This document shows positions 17,560 through 27,082 of a DNA stretch of 64,000 nt, one piece after another; the stretch's first letter is position 1, and each line of letters begins with the position of its first letter. Below the pieces are notes generated by a model. That model was not told the origin of the DNA, did no database searches, and was given only the letters and a program-made list of their open reading frames with translations. Position numbers and translations under genes: made by a program. The stretch spans positions 868,001-932,000 of the forward strand of contig JAFDVQ010000006.1 in NCBI GenBank assembly GCA_018268915.1, in the 5' to 3' direction. The stretch comes from Acidobacteriota bacterium. GTDB taxonomy: Bacteria; Acidobacteriota; Terriglobia; Terriglobales; Acidobacteriaceae.

Positions 17560-18993
17560 CTATCCCATAAAGCCGAGATAGGGACTTGCTCCGAAGTTTC
17601 CGAAGTTGGGGAAGATGGTTTTGATCTGGCCGTCGGCCAGGCCGAACCAGCGCGCCAGGGTTCCAGCGTACTGATCGACGGAAGTGGTGGGGATGAGGCG
17701 GCCTGCGCCGAGATCGTCGGCTTGGTTGGCACCGACAACTGGATAGGTGCCGTACATGTCCTGGCCGGCGACTGAGCCGCCGACGACGAAGTGATGACTT
17801 CCCCAGCCGTGATCGGTGCCGTCGCTATTGGAGGTCAATGTGCGACCGAAGTCGGATGCCGTGAAGGCGGTTACCTGGTCTCCGACTCCCATGGCCACCA
17901 TCTGGGCGTCGAAGTACTCCAGCGCTGATCCGAGCTGGGACAACAGACGGGCGTGCTGAACTGCCTGGCCATCGTGAGTATCGAAGCTCCCCAACTGGAC
18001 GTAGAAGATCTGGCGATTTACACCGAGGCTGGCACGGCCCGAGATGATTCTTGCGACGGTCTGTAACGAGACTGCGAGATCGTTGTTGGTCAGCTTGTTG
18101 GTTACCGGATCGAGATACTGCGGAGGATCAGGAACGCCGCCGACACCTGCAGCTGCCATCGCGGTTGCCAGTGTCTGCTGCGCCTGAATGGAGCGCTGCA
18201 CAACAACTTCGTATTCCTTGGCAAAGAGATTGGTCTCGTCGGCAGAGAGGATGGACTGTAAGGCGCTGGAGCCGGCTGAATTGCCGAACAAAGGATTCGC
18301 ACTTCCGTAGATTGGAATTGGTCCAGCGGAAGTCACGTTCAACTGGAACGACTGTTCGCCTGAGAGGAACAGAGCGATGCCGGATGTCGAGATGCAGGTG
18401 AACATGGAGTTGGAATTCACCTTCATGCTCTCGATGACGTCGGCGACGGCGCCGCCCCAGCCGACGTGCTCGGAGCTGCCTCCGTTGGAAGCTATCGCCT
18501 GCCATGCCGCGGTCTGATCGAAGTGGGAAAAGAGAGAAGCGGGCAGAGGCACTGAGTTCGAGTTGATTTGTGACTTCGTTGCAGGTGCGATGAGGGTACC
18601 GGTGTTGGCTACGACTGCGGCTCGTCCGGCGTTGAACAGATTCTGCAGGCCAACCAGCGAGGGGTTCAGCGCGAAAGTGCGGCCGCTCTGCGATGTCTTC
18701 GGCATGATGGGCAGCAAATCGGCCAGCGGATAGGCGAGCCCCGCTGCGCCCGATCGCGCCTGCGTGAATGCGCTGAACGAGGTTGGGTCGGTTGCGATAA
18801 CGGTTCCGTGTCCGTCGTTGCCGCCCTGGAGAAAGACGCAGACAAGCGCGCGATAGTCGCTAAGGCCAGTGCTCTGCGCCATGGCGGCGAGGGAGTTGAG
18901 GCCGATGAGAAACGGGCTCGCGTAGAACCCGGCCATTGAGGTCAGCGACGCAGTTCTCAGAAACGATCGCCGTGAATGATCAAACTTACACAT
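17560..18993 (-). CDS. DUF1501 family protein, Tat-exported
   Basis: Exported protein of 477 residues of the DUF1501 family, which has an alkaline-phosphatase/sulfatase-like fold; the biochemical role is not established. A twin-arginine signal is clear (SRRSFLRTASLTSMAGF, residues about 8-24). Family motifs visible include VCVFLQGGNDGHGTV near the start, LGSFDTHDGQ in the middle and TASDFGRTLTSNSDGTDHGWG near the end. I chose ATG 18993 rather than 19017 because AGGAG lies six bases upstream and the Tat motif is then at the usual distance. It follows the DUF1800 gene after an 8-base gap; these two families are usually paired and probably work together outside the membrane. Confidence 0.88.
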   Translation of the reverse strand: MCKFDHSRRSFLRTASLTSMAGFYASPFLIGLNSLAAMAQSTGLSDYRALVCVFLQGGNDGHGTVIATDPTSFSAFTQARSGAAGLAYPLADLLPIMPKTSQSGRTFALNPSLVGLQNLFNAGRAAVVANTGTLIAPATKSQINSNSVPLPASLFSHFDQTAAWQAIASNGGSSEHVGWGGAVADVIESMKVNSNSMFTCISTSGIALFLSGEQSFQLNVTSAGPIPIYGSANPLFGNSAGSSALQSILSADETNLFAKEYEVVVQRSIQAQQTLATAMAAAGVGGVPDPPQYLDPVTNKLTNNDLAVSLQTVARIISGRASLGVNRQIFYVQLGSFDTHDGQAVQHARLLSQLGSALEYFDAQMVAMGVGDQVTAFTASDFGRTLTSNSDGTDHGWGSHHFVVGGSVAGQDMYGTYPVVGANQADDLGAGRLIPTTSVDQYAGTLARWFGLADGQIKTIFPNFGNFGASPYLGFMG

Positions 18994-19001
18994 GATGTCT
19001 C

Positions 19002-21848
19002 CTAGTACTGCGCGCAATACGATGGCGAAGCCAGCGTTAGAAAGACGGCTGTTCTGACGCGGGCCGCGAGCGCTGCGTTGATCGCATTCTGATCGCCTGC
19101 TGGAACAGAAATTGCGCTCACTGCGCTGAGGATCTGGCTGTAGAGAGTGCTGTCCATCTGGCCTGACATCAGAAGCAGATTCACGCGGTCAACGAGCGCG
19201 CCGGGATTGCCGGCAAGGTTCATCTCCGCTGAGTAGCTCGAGAAGATGTCGAAGCCGTTGACGGAGTCGGAGCCGACGGCGGTCTGCATGTAGTTGAGGT
19301 AGCCGACAACCGACGAGACATTCGTCATCTGGAATTCCGGTCCTGTCATTCCAGCCTGCTCGATGCTGGTGCCGGGAGGAACGTAGCCGGGAGCGAACCA
19401 GTTGAAGACGGTTGGTGAGCGAAGAGTCATCTGGCCAAGGCCCCAGATCGGATCTTCGGTACTCCCGATCCAATATCCGCCTGTGCGAGATTGCGCTGTG
19501 AATGCGCGCGCCCAGTGCGTGTACCTGAGCAGCGCTTCGCGGACTTTGCCGAACTGAGGGTTGCTTGCTCCGGCTGCGGTGTCGCGTGCTTCGGGATCCA
19601 TCAGAATGGCGGTGATTACTGCTTTCAGATCGCCGCGAACTCCGAGTCCGTTGTCCTTGAATACAGCGGAGACTCGGCTTACGTACGCCGGGCTTGGGTT
19701 GCTCGTCACTAGGTGCTGAATCATCTGCTTGGAAAAGAACGCGGGAAGATTCGGGTGATTGAAGAGCGTGTCGAGCGCGATCTTGAGATCGCCGTTTGGA
19801 TCAGGCGAGCCGCTCGATGGGATCGTGACTCCGAGGAATGCTTTCTGAGCAGTGGAGTGATGGCTGGGGTAGCTCTGCATCGGCAGCAAGTCTTCGCCAA
19901 CTCCCGGGCCGACGTACATGCAGCAATCGGACCATGCGCTGTCTGAGGTGTTTCCGGGAACGTTCCAACTGAAGCCGGTGAAGACTCTGGCGAGCCCCAT
20001 CACGTCAGTGTTGGAATAAGTTGGAATCGGTTTGCCCGTGCCATCGAGCTTCTGTGTGCCGTCATCGTTGAGTTGGTACAGGCCGATGGTGAAGAGCTGC
20101 ATCACTTCACGGGCATAGTTCTCATCGGGATCGGTGTTGGCATTTCCCTTGTCATTGCCCTGCATGGCGAGCCACTGGCCCATCATTGGATCGAGGGTCA
20201 CGTCCTGAAGCAGCTGCCGGAAGTTTCCGAATGAGTCCGCTGCGAGGGTGTCGTAGTAGTGTGCGGCGCCGCGCGGCATGTTCATGACACCCGTCGAAGT
20301 CATCGAGACCACGAGCATCTCGTGCAGCGAGTATGCGACGCGCTGGCGCAGCTGGTCAGGCGCTGTGAGGCTCAACTGCCAGAATGCGTTCTCGGGGTAG
20401 TTTTGGCCCTGATTGTTCTCAAGGAAAATTGCGCTGTTGCACTTCACGTCGCCGGAGGAACACGCGGGCTGAGTGTTCACGATCAGAGCCTGCTCCACGC
20501 CGGGCGTCATGAGCGTCTGCTGAGCAGCAAACTGTTCATTCAGCCAGGGCTGATATCCGATGAGAGAAAGGTGATGGATGTCAGCATCGGTGGCGCCAAA
20601 GGTCGCCTGATTCAGGAACCTTGCGGCATCCTGCGGGGAGACGATCGGCACGGGTGGGGTGCCATTCACGCTTCCGATCAGATCGGCTGAGGTGGCAGGT
20701 CCGGGGCTCGGGTTCAGCACTTGCAGGTCGAGATTGCCGGGCTCGGTGGGATTGATGCTTGCGGTCAGCTGCGTGCCGCTGTTGAACGTGGTTGATACCG
20801 CTGCGCCATTCATCAAGACCTGAGCACCATTGATGAAGTCGGAGCCAGTGAGCACTATGGTTGTCGCCGGTGGGCCGGGGTTCATGCTCAGTGGTGTAGC
20901 TGAGGTCAGGACCGGAATCGGATTCAGCACGGAGATGTTCTGACTGACGGAGATTGTCGGGTTGTCGACGCTCGTCGCAGTGAGAAGAACCACGTTGTTC
21001 GGAGTGGGTACGACTGCAGGTGCGTGATAGGTGATGCTTCCGTCGGAGTTCGCTGTTGCTGTGCCGATAGTGGAGTTGCCGCCGGCAATGCCGTTGAGGG
21101 TCAGGGTTACTGCTTTGTTGATCGTTCCGGTCACTTCGAGGCCGAGATTCAGCGTATTGCGGACGCGAACATCACTGCCGTTCCAGGCCTGAAGCGTGAG
21201 TTTGACCTGCCCGGGAGCGACCTGGACCTGGAGAGTTTTGGAGTTGGCGGAGCCGGGATCGGGATTGCTCACCAGCAGTGGGAATGTGCCGGGATTCGCG
21301 GCGGGGATGATTGCTTCAAGATGCGTGCTGGAGACGTAGGTAGTGTCAACGGCCTTGCCGTTCCACATCACCTTGGCGCCGTAGACGAACTTCGATCCAG
21401 TTACAGCGACCTGGGTGTCGCCTTCCGGGAAGCCGGAAGGGGTAAGGGTATTGACGACAGGAATGGGATTCCAGACGGCGAGCGTTACGGTTCCCTTAGG
21501 GTAGTCAGGGTGAGCGACCGAGGCGCTTGTAATCGTTACGGAATTGGGGATGGGAACGATGGCAGGAGCGGTGTACATGCCAGTGTTGTCGATGGTGCCA
21601 AACTCTGCATCGCCGCCGAGAATGCCATTGACGTAGAACGCGAGCTTCGTGCCGTCGAACTGCGTGTGGGTTGCGAGTTGCGCTGTTTCGTTCACGCGAA
21701 GTGAATTGACGGGCGCGGAGATTGCGGTGAAGCTGCTCGGGTCGCCGATCGTGATGCTGGAGCAGCCGATCACCAGCCACAGTGCGATAGCGCTCAGGAC
21801 AACAATCGGAAGCTTGAAGATAGATGGACGTTCAGGGCGTGCCTGCAA
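19002..21848 (-). CDS. DUF1800 family lipoprotein with IPT/TIG repeats
   Basis: Large exported protein, 948 residues. The N-terminus is a lipoprotein signal with a lipobox (ALWLVIGC, Cys about residue 29), so it is probably anchored in a membrane facing outward. Two IPT/TIG immunoglobulin-like repeats (about 110-190 and 290-380; VNTLTPSGFPEGDTQVAVTGSKF and SATPLSMNPGPPATTIVLTGSDF) are separated by Ig-like segments. The DUF1800 domain fills about 390-948 (AARFLNQATFGATDADI; YAREVMQLFTIGLYQLN; FSKQMIQHLVTSNPS). Function of DUF1800 is unknown. It is the first gene of a two-gene unit with the DUF1501 gene. Confidence 0.88.
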   Translation of the reverse strand: MQARPERPSIFKLPIVVLSAIALWLVIGCSSITIGDPSSFTAISAPVNSLRVNETAQLATHTQFDGTKLAFYVNGILGGDAEFGTIDNTGMYTAPAIVPIPNSVTITSASVAHPDYPKGTVTLAVWNPIPVVNTLTPSGFPEGDTQVAVTGSKFVYGAKVMWNGKAVDTTYVSSTHLEAIIPAANPGTFPLLVSNPDPGSANSKTLQVQVAPGQVKLTLQAWNGSDVRVRNTLNLGLEVTGTINKAVTLTLNGIAGGNSTIGTATANSDGSITYHAPAVVPTPNNVVLLTATSVDNPTISVSQNISVLNPIPVLTSATPLSMNPGPPATTIVLTGSDFINGAQVLMNGAAVSTTFNSGTQLTASINPTEPGNLDLQVLNPSPGPATSADLIGSVNGTPPVPIVSPQDAARFLNQATFGATDADIHHLSLIGYQPWLNEQFAAQQTLMTPGVEQALIVNTQPACSSGDVKCNSAIFLENNQGQNYPENAFWQLSLTAPDQLRQRVAYSLHEMLVVSMTSTGVMNMPRGAAHYYDTLAADSFGNFRQLLQDVTLDPMMGQWLAMQGNDKGNANTDPDENYAREVMQLFTIGLYQLNDDGTQKLDGTGKPIPTYSNTDVMGLARVFTGFSWNVPGNTSDSAWSDCCMYVGPGVGEDLLPMQSYPSHHSTAQKAFLGVTIPSSGSPDPNGDLKIALDTLFNHPNLPAFFSKQMIQHLVTSNPSPAYVSRVSAVFKDNGLGVRGDLKAVITAILMDPEARDTAAGASNPQFGKVREALLRYTHWARAFTAQSRTGGYWIGSTEDPIWGLGQMTLRSPTVFNWFAPGYVPPGTSIEQAGMTGPEFQMTNVSSVVGYLNYMQTAVGSDSVNGFDIFSSYSAEMNLAGNPGALVDRVNLLLMSGQMDSTLYSQILSAVSAISVPAGDQNAINAALAARVRTAVFLTLASPSYCAQY

Positions 21849-22133
21849 GGAATCTCCTCGTGCGGGGAAGACAAGAGATCAATGCAATCTGCATTCTCAG
21901 CTGTTTTTTTGATCTTGGGCGAGGATACTGGGAGGGGGCTGAGCAACAAACACCTTTTTGGAATTTGGTGGTTACCGCCCGGGTACAAAGGTCCTAGACG
22001 CATTTACCCGATCAGGTCGGACTGAGAATACAACAACTTCCTCATGCGCCATTTTGGAAAGAAGCGATCTTTGGATGATCAGAGGCATGAGCTCAGGAGG
22101 TTCGCCAGAAGAAGAATCTGAGAAGGGCGAACT

Positions 22134-22385
22134 TCAGGCTATGGCTGAATCGGAGTCCCGCTCATCGTCTGCTTTGTCACGTGCAGGTTCTTCGGCATTC
22201 ACGAGGTGAATCACGGATTCAGCACGCGCTTTCCCAGTCTCAAGCTCGATGATTCGATTGAGTAGATTGCACTTCAAATCGACGAACGCAGCGCCCTGCG
22301 TGTCGATCGTAGGGTCGGCTTCGAGCTGCTGAATTGTCTTGCGCAGTACGTCTGCGGTTTTTCGAAAAGGTGTCTGGCGACCCAT
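22134..22385 (-). CDS. Small hypothetical protein
   Basis: An 83-residue charged protein without membrane segments: a helical N-terminal half (RKTADVLRKTIQQLEADP) and a very acidic C-terminus. I do not recognise it. Support is modest: CGGAG lies six bases before the ATG, and the amino-acid pattern is helix-like rather than random. It stands alone between the DUF1800 gene and the sigma-factor region. Confidence 0.45.
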   Translation of the reverse strand: MGRQTPFRKTADVLRKTIQQLEADPTIDTQGAAFVDLKCNLLNRIIELETGKARAESVIHLVNAEEPARDKADDERDSDSAIA

Positions 22386-22696
22386 TACGGCTCCGGGATT
22401 AAAATTCTGGCTCGCATCTCCTTGGATGCCCAGAAAGGTTTGCTGAGAGGCCCAAAGTAGCTGAAAACGGTGATTTTCGTCACCATCGAGCTCGAATCAA
22501 GCAACTGAATGGTGGCTGGAAAGCCCCGAAGTATCTGTTCTCACAGTTACTTACGAAAACGTATACAGGTCAGACTTGCTCCTAGCAATGCCAATTTCAT
22601 AGGGAGAGCCCGAAATGCAACTAAATCGCTGTATTTTTGGTGATTACGAAGCTTTTTTGCGGCTGTGGACAGCGGTTTATCGTCTAATGGACATAG
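22386..22696. other. Intergenic region upstream of the sigma-factor gene
   Basis: 311 bases without a convincing gene. It holds one small hairpin, GGTGA/TCACC around TTTTCG (22469-22484), and a possible short ORF from ATG 22615 with AGGGAG upstream that runs into the sigma gene in another frame. I see no promoter that I would trust. Confidence 0.4.
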
Positions 22697-23353
22697 ATGA
22701 GCACAGTTTCAGCCATCCGAGCGATATTTGCTCCTGGATCTGCCGCCGCGACGGAAGAGCAGGTTCGGCAGGAGAATCTCGCTGTCGCGGAAGGGCTTAA
22801 GCGCAAGGATGCGGCTCTGCTTGATCTGCTCATCGTTCGCTACCAGCACCGGTTGCTGAGGTACTTGCTCTTTTTGACCGGGAATCGTGAGCAGGCGGAA
22901 GACCTGTTTCAGGAAGTCTGGATGCGCGTGCTCACCCGCGGATCGCAATTCAATGGAAAGTCGCGATTCGAAACCTGGCTCTTTACGATCGCGCGCAATC
23001 TTGTAATCGACCAGCGCCGTAAGAAGACCATGTCGAGCCTCGATGAACTCTTCGAAGCGGGAGGCGAGGACGATCGTCCGCTGGCTTTCGAAGTAGCGGA
23101 TCAGGAGCCCGGGCCCTTCGACCGCTTATCGAATGTTGAGGACCGCGAGCAGATTTCGACGGCCCTGCTTCAGCTCGATACGCTCTATCGTGAAGTGCTG
23201 GTGCTGCGGTTCCACGAGGATCTTTCCCTGGAGGAAATCTCCAAGGTCACGCAGGCGCCGCTTTCGACGGTGAAATCACGACTCTACAGAGGGATGGCTT
23301 CCATCAAGCCACGCCTCGAGCGTGCACAGAACCGCCGTCCGGAGGTTGTGTGA
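22697..23353 (+). CDS. ECF-type RNA polymerase sigma factor
   Basis: Alternative sigma factor of 218 residues. Region 2 is clear (RYQHRLLRYLLFLTGNREQAEDLFQEVWMRVL, then RFETWLFTIARNLVIDQRR, about residues 47-110) and region 4 forms a helix-turn-helix near the end (REVLVLRFHEDLSLEEISKV, then APLSTVKSRLYRGM, about 165-205). The linker between them is acidic. It should direct RNA polymerase to a small regulon, target unknown. The ATG has only a weak ribosome site (GGA six bases upstream). The stop overlaps the next gene by four bases (GTGA), so the two products are probably made together. Confidence 0.9.
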   Translation: MSTVSAIRAIFAPGSAAATEEQVRQENLAVAEGLKRKDAALLDLLIVRYQHRLLRYLLFLTGNREQAEDLFQEVWMRVLTRGSQFNGKSRFETWLFTIARNLVIDQRRKKTMSSLDELFEAGGEDDRPLAFEVADQEPGPFDRLSNVEDREQISTALLQLDTLYREVLVLRFHEDLSLEEISKVTQAPLSTVKSRLYRGMASIKPRLERAQNRRPEVV

Positions 23354-23718
23354 GCTCTTCCGGGTCGATGGTAGGGAATCACAAACCATCGCAAAGCGAT
23401 TTGATCGAAGCTGTGTCACGTCCCCAGGGCGATCGCGACAGGACTGTAGCTGACAAGACGCGCCGTGTGGTGATGGCATCCGCCGGCGTCATGCAAGACC
23501 AGCAGGCTGGGCGAAAGAAGATACGCGCATGGGCCATCGCCGCTGCACTGGTGGTGTTCTTCATCGTCGCGCCGCCTATCTGGTGCCTGGCCGAGACCCT
23601 GATTGAAGAGCAGCACCTGACGAGCACTTTTGGCGAGATTGCGATCTGGAGCTTCTTTTCTATTACTGCGCTCCTCGGTGCAGCGTTACTTGCGGGATGG
23701 CTTCGGCGCAAATCTTAA
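23350..23718 (+). CDS. Small two-helix membrane protein coupled to the sigma factor
   Basis: Membrane protein of 122 residues starting with GTG at 23350, overlapping the sigma-factor stop by four bases. The N-terminal ~55 residues are soluble and charged; two membrane helices follow (AWAIAAALVVFFIVAPPIW and WSFFSITALLGAALLAGWL). It lacks the HxxxCxxC zinc motif of classic anti-sigma factors. Position and topology suggest an unorthodox anti-sigma or sensor partner, but no homology is recognised. Confidence 0.7.
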   Translation: MSSSGSMVGNHKPSQSDLIEAVSRPQGDRDRTVADKTRRVVMASAGVMQDQQAGRKKIRAWAIAAALVVFFIVAPPIWCLAETLIEEQHLTSTFGEIAIWSFFSITALLGAALLAGWLRRKS

Positions 23719-23830
23719 GGCATTCCGGTCTATACTTGGCGCAACTTCAGCGACCGCAGTTCCGTCCATTTAACAGGATCATGCTGTACTGACTGCGGGA
23801 AGTCCCTCCCCTAGTGAGGGTGTTTAAGTC

Positions 23831-24361
23831 ATGCGAGAACCGGAAACGATCAACCCGAATGAAGACACGCGGCTCGTGCCTTTGTGGTCCATTGCCATGG
23901 CTGCCGCGGCCTTTGTGCTGGTTGAGTATTATTTCTGGATTGTCTTTCCCAAGTCGCAGCACCATCCGGTGCCGCTGGGTCTGCGCGCATACTTCGACAT
24001 CACGTGGGGACTGCTGGCCGCTCTCTACATTCTGATGGTGGGATACATCAGCAAAGATGCGCCACGGCGTGCGATGAGTTCGCGCTTCTGGATGCTGATC
24101 TGTTTCGTGATGCCGGGCGGAATCGGCGCGGTGCTCTACTTCCTTCTGCGGGCCCCTCTCGTGTCGACGTGCCCGGCGTGCGGCACCCACGTGCAGAGTG
24201 ACTTTCACTTTTGCCCGCAGTGCGATTACCAACTCACCGCGAGCTGCGGGAATTGCTTCCGTACGGTGCGGCCGACAGATCAATTCTGCACTCGCTGCGG
24301 CCACGAGCTCGAACACGATCATATGCCTGCCCGCCTCCGCGTCCACGCGGGTGGCGACTAG
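23831..24361 (+). CDS. Membrane protein with double zinc ribbon
   Basis: Protein of 176 residues with three hydrophobic segments (about residues 18-38, 56-75, 86-105) followed by a cytoplasmic double zinc ribbon: CPACG...CPQC and CGNC...CTRC. Each pair of CxxC motifs is spaced 14 or so residues, as in zinc-ribbon (DZR-type) domains. Function unknown. It stands between the sigma-factor pair and a LytTR response regulator on the same strand, 112 bases after the former, with a weak hairpin (CCCTC/GAGGG around 23806-23821) just upstream. Confidence 0.75.
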   Translation: MREPETINPNEDTRLVPLWSIAMAAAAFVLVEYYFWIVFPKSQHHPVPLGLRAYFDITWGLLAALYILMVGYISKDAPRRAMSSRFWMLICFVMPGGIGAVLYFLLRAPLVSTCPACGTHVQSDFHFCPQCDYQLTASCGNCFRTVRPTDQFCTRCGHELEHDHMPARLRVHAGGD

Positions 24362-24470
24362 GACTCAAGCCCTTCCTTTCGCAATTCGCAGCAGGTCTCG
24401 CACCGCTCAGCCCGCGCGCGATTGACCCTGCGCCTAGCGGCTACCTACAATCAAGCTTCGGCTTGCCGCA

Positions 24471-25304
24471 ATGACCATATCCGCCTTGATCATCGATGAC
24501 GAACAGCTGGCGCGGGATGAGCTGGCCTACCTGCTTCAAGCCGCGCCCGACGTTGATGTCGTTGCTCAAGGCGCAAATGGCATCGAGGCTGTGGAACTGA
24601 TCGAGGAGCATCATCCCGACATTGTCTTTCTCGACGTTCAGATGCCGGGCCTCGATGGTTTCGGTGTGATCCAGCGGATCATGGATCGCCATCGCAAGCT
24701 CAAGGACAACCAGAGCTGGGAGCTGCCGCAATTCGTATTCGCCACGGCTTACGATCAGTACGCGGTTCGCGCGTTCGACGTTAACGCGGTGGATTATCTG
24801 CTCAAGCCATTCGATCGTGTTCGAATCGACAAGGCGTTGGAGCGGGCCCGTGCTCGGTTGAACAATGCGGCAGCGGGAACGCAAGGGGAATCGCCGATCG
24901 AATCGCAGCTCGATGCACTTCTTCACCTCCTGAAGAACAACTCTCAGGGAGGAGGACGCAGTGCGCAGCCGGCGAAATTGATTGTGCAGGCTGGCAGCCG
25001 CCTTCTGTTAGTTGATCAGGGAGAGATTTGCTTTGCAGAGATTGACGAGGGCGTGATCAGGGTCGTGACGCAGCAGTTTGAGGGGCAGTCGAAGTGCAGG
25101 ACCATCGAAGAGTTGCTGGAACAATTGGATCCCGGCACCTTCTGGCGCGCTCACCGCAGCTTTGTGGTCAACATCAATCAGATCCGGGAAGTTGTGCCGT
25201 GGTTCAAGTCGACCTATCAGTTGCGAATGAGCGACAAGAAGCAGACAGAAATCCCCGTCAGCCGCGCTCAGACCAAACGGCTGCGCGAGTTGTTCAATCT
25301 GTGA
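24471..25304 (+). CDS. LytTR-family response regulator
   Basis: Two-component response regulator of 277 residues. The receiver domain (about 1-125) has the acidic pair in LIIDDEQLAR, the phosphoacceptor in DIVFLDVQMPGLDGFG, and the conserved Lys in YLLKPFDRV. The C-terminal LytTR DNA-binding domain (about 165-277) shows FWRAHRSFVVNINQIREV and the closing VSRAQTKRLRELFNL. LytTR regulators bind direct repeats near promoters. No histidine kinase is adjacent, so the partner is unknown. Confidence 0.92.
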   Translation: MTISALIIDDEQLARDELAYLLQAAPDVDVVAQGANGIEAVELIEEHHPDIVFLDVQMPGLDGFGVIQRIMDRHRKLKDNQSWELPQFVFATAYDQYAVRAFDVNAVDYLLKPFDRVRIDKALERARARLNNAAAGTQGESPIESQLDALLHLLKNNSQGGGRSAQPAKLIVQAGSRLLLVDQGEICFAEIDEGVIRVVTQQFEGQSKCRTIEELLEQLDPGTFWRAHRSFVVNINQIREVVPWFKSTYQLRMSDKKQTEIPVSRAQTKRLRELFNL

Positions 25305-25364
25305 ATCTGAACGGCGCGAGACCGCTGCTTCGGAGGATTCAAATCCGAAAATCAGCAAGCTGGC

Positions 25365-26189
25365 CTAGTCGTATCGCTCGAAGATGATCTGCTTGCGGTG
25401 CCAGCCGTAGCTTGAAAGCTTTTCGCGGACACCAGCGACCATGTTGTTCAGACCACAGATGTAGGCATAGATGTCGAATTTCAGCTCGGAAGGCAGGATG
25501 CCAGGGTCAGGTGGTGGCACGGGCAGAGAGATTCCGAGCTTCGCGGCGCGAGCTTCGACGATTTGCGCGACGTGATCCTGCACATAGCCCCGAAGGCCCT
25601 TCCAGCTCTCATCAGCGCGGCTCAGGGTTGGCAGGTAATGGAAGTTCGGCTTGCGTGCTGCGAGAGCTTCGAACTCTTCGCGGTAGTAGAGCTCACTTTC
25701 GTGGCGTGTACCGTAGACCATCCAGATGTCCTTGCCTTCGCTCCGATCGAGGCCCGCATCCGGGCCGGTATCCGGAAAGAGCCACTGAGCATAGCCACGC
25801 ATTGGTGCGATACCGGTGCCGGTGGAGATGAAAATCGAGTCGGTGACCGGCTGCTTCAGCACGAAATGCCCGTGGGGACCATGTACCTGGATGGATCCGC
25901 CGGGAGGAAGGTCTGTAAGGTCGGCGAGATGGTTAGAGAAGAACCCCTCGGGCACACGGTTAACGCAGAGCTCAAATCGATTCTGATTGGCGGCAGATGC
26001 GATCGAATAGGCGCGAGTCTGCTGCTTGCCGTTGGGATCGGGCGCGAGGGCCGAGATGAACTGGCCGGAGATGAATGGAAAGCTCTCCAGGTCTTCCAGA
26101 GCAAATTCGAAGTGGTAGCACTGGGCCGATTCGGAGATGCATGCCTTCCTCAGAAGGCGTGCCGTGTGCAGTTCACGCGCCAAGGTCAA
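25365..26189 (-). CDS. FAD/NAD(P)-binding ferredoxin-reductase-type oxidoreductase
   Basis: Flavoprotein reductase of 274 residues. The FAD-binding barrel has the TRAYSIAS motif (residues about 59-66), and the NAD(P) domain has STGTGIAPMRGY, VYGTRHESELYYREEFE and CGLNNMV, all typical of the ferredoxin/flavodoxin NADP reductase superfamily. No 2Fe-2S domain is present. It lies downstream of the sulfate-assimilation genes on the same strand, separated from the exporter gene by about 116 bases. It could supply electrons to sulfite reduction, but this is speculation from position. Confidence 0.85.
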   Translation of the reverse strand: MTLARELHTARLLRKACISESAQCYHFEFALEDLESFPFISGQFISALAPDPNGKQQTRAYSIASAANQNRFELCVNRVPEGFFSNHLADLTDLPPGGSIQVHGPHGHFVLKQPVTDSIFISTGTGIAPMRGYAQWLFPDTGPDAGLDRSEGKDIWMVYGTRHESELYYREEFEALAARKPNFHYLPTLSRADESWKGLRGYVQDHVAQIVEARAAKLGISLPVPPPDPGILPSELKFDIYAYICGLNNMVAGVREKLSSYGWHRKQIIFERYD

Positions 26190-26305
26190 GTCTCGCTTGC
26201 AGAAGGAAATAGGGCATCAGGATCGCCACTCCAAAGTATATCGCCCTGCAGTAAGGCGTCGGGATACACCTTTCGTGTGTCCGCAGCGGGAGGGCAGAAC
26301 GAAGG

Positions 26306-27058
26306 CTATGCCAGGGCGTGCCAGCAGAGCTGTATACCCATTGCGAAGAGCCACAGGGCCAGGGCCAGACGCATTGCACGTACGGGAATGCGCGATGCCA
26401 GCCCGGTTCCAACCAACCCGCCGAGGACTCCGCCAACAATGAGGTTGATGAGCAGGTTTGCATTCAGCCCGGCGCTGTGGAGGTGGAGGGTTCCGCCGAC
26501 TATCGACAGGCACAGGCCAAATGCCAGGTCCGTGCCGACTATGCGGCGGACATCGAGTGGTGTCAGGCCGAGAAGGGCGAGACTGCCCAGAGCTCCCGCG
26601 CCCGACGATGAAAATCCTACTTCCGCGCCGATCGGCAACATAACGGCGGCGAGCCATGCTCGCGAGTCGGTCCGTCGTGCCAACTCCCCGGCAGGCTTGA
26701 AATGTCTGTAGATGTGCCAGGCTGAGGAGACGACGATCATCAAACCGAGTGACATGTAGAGCCAGAAGTTGTTGGCCTGATTGTGCGCGACGCGCTGGAA
26801 GATGTACGAGCCGAGCGCGACGCCGGGGATGCCAGTGGCGAGAATCAGGCCCAGCGTTTTCCATTCGATCTGGCGCTTCCAGATTTGTACGGGAACGACG
26901 ACGAACTTCACAGCGGCTGAATAGATGAGCGCAGTGCCCACTGCTTCAGCCACCGGGACGTGCAGGAAGAGGATTAGCAATGGCGCGATCAGCGACCCGG
27001 CGCCGACGCCGGTTATCGCGATGAGCACGGCAATTGCAAATCCGAGGACGAGTTCCAT
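26306..27058 (-). CDS. TauE/SafE-family sulfite/organosulfonate exporter
   Basis: Integral membrane protein of 250 residues with about seven hydrophobic helices, typical of the TauE/SafE/YfcA family (DUF81). Motifs: GVGAGSLIAPLLILFLHVPVAEAVGTALIYSAAVK at the start and a repeat in the second half (GAGALGSLALLGLTPLDVRRIVGTDLAFG). The family exports sulfite or sulfur-containing organic anions. It lies 24 bases after cysH and is most likely the last gene of the cysDNH operon, which fits a role in releasing excess sulfite; the substrate is inferred from this context. Confidence 0.88.
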   Translation of the reverse strand: MELVLGFAIAVLIAITGVGAGSLIAPLLILFLHVPVAEAVGTALIYSAAVKFVVVPVQIWKRQIEWKTLGLILATGIPGVALGSYIFQRVAHNQANNFWLYMSLGLMIVVSSAWHIYRHFKPAGELARRTDSRAWLAAVMLPIGAEVGFSSSGAGALGSLALLGLTPLDVRRIVGTDLAFGLCLSIVGGTLHLHSAGLNANLLINLIVGGVLGGLVGTGLASRIPVRAMRLALALWLFAMGIQLCWHALA

Positions 27059-27082
27059 CTTGCTTTCCCTTTACTTGGCCGC

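Noticed and set aside
22615..22800. Short ORF with AGGGAG upstream, running into the sigma-factor gene
   Set aside because: The ribosome site is fair, but the protein beyond 22697 is a shadow of the sigma gene. A translated upstream ORF is possible but not supported further.
25563..26711. Plus-strand frame of 382 codons
   Set aside because: It lies opposite the oxidoreductase and TauE genes, both strongly supported by motifs.
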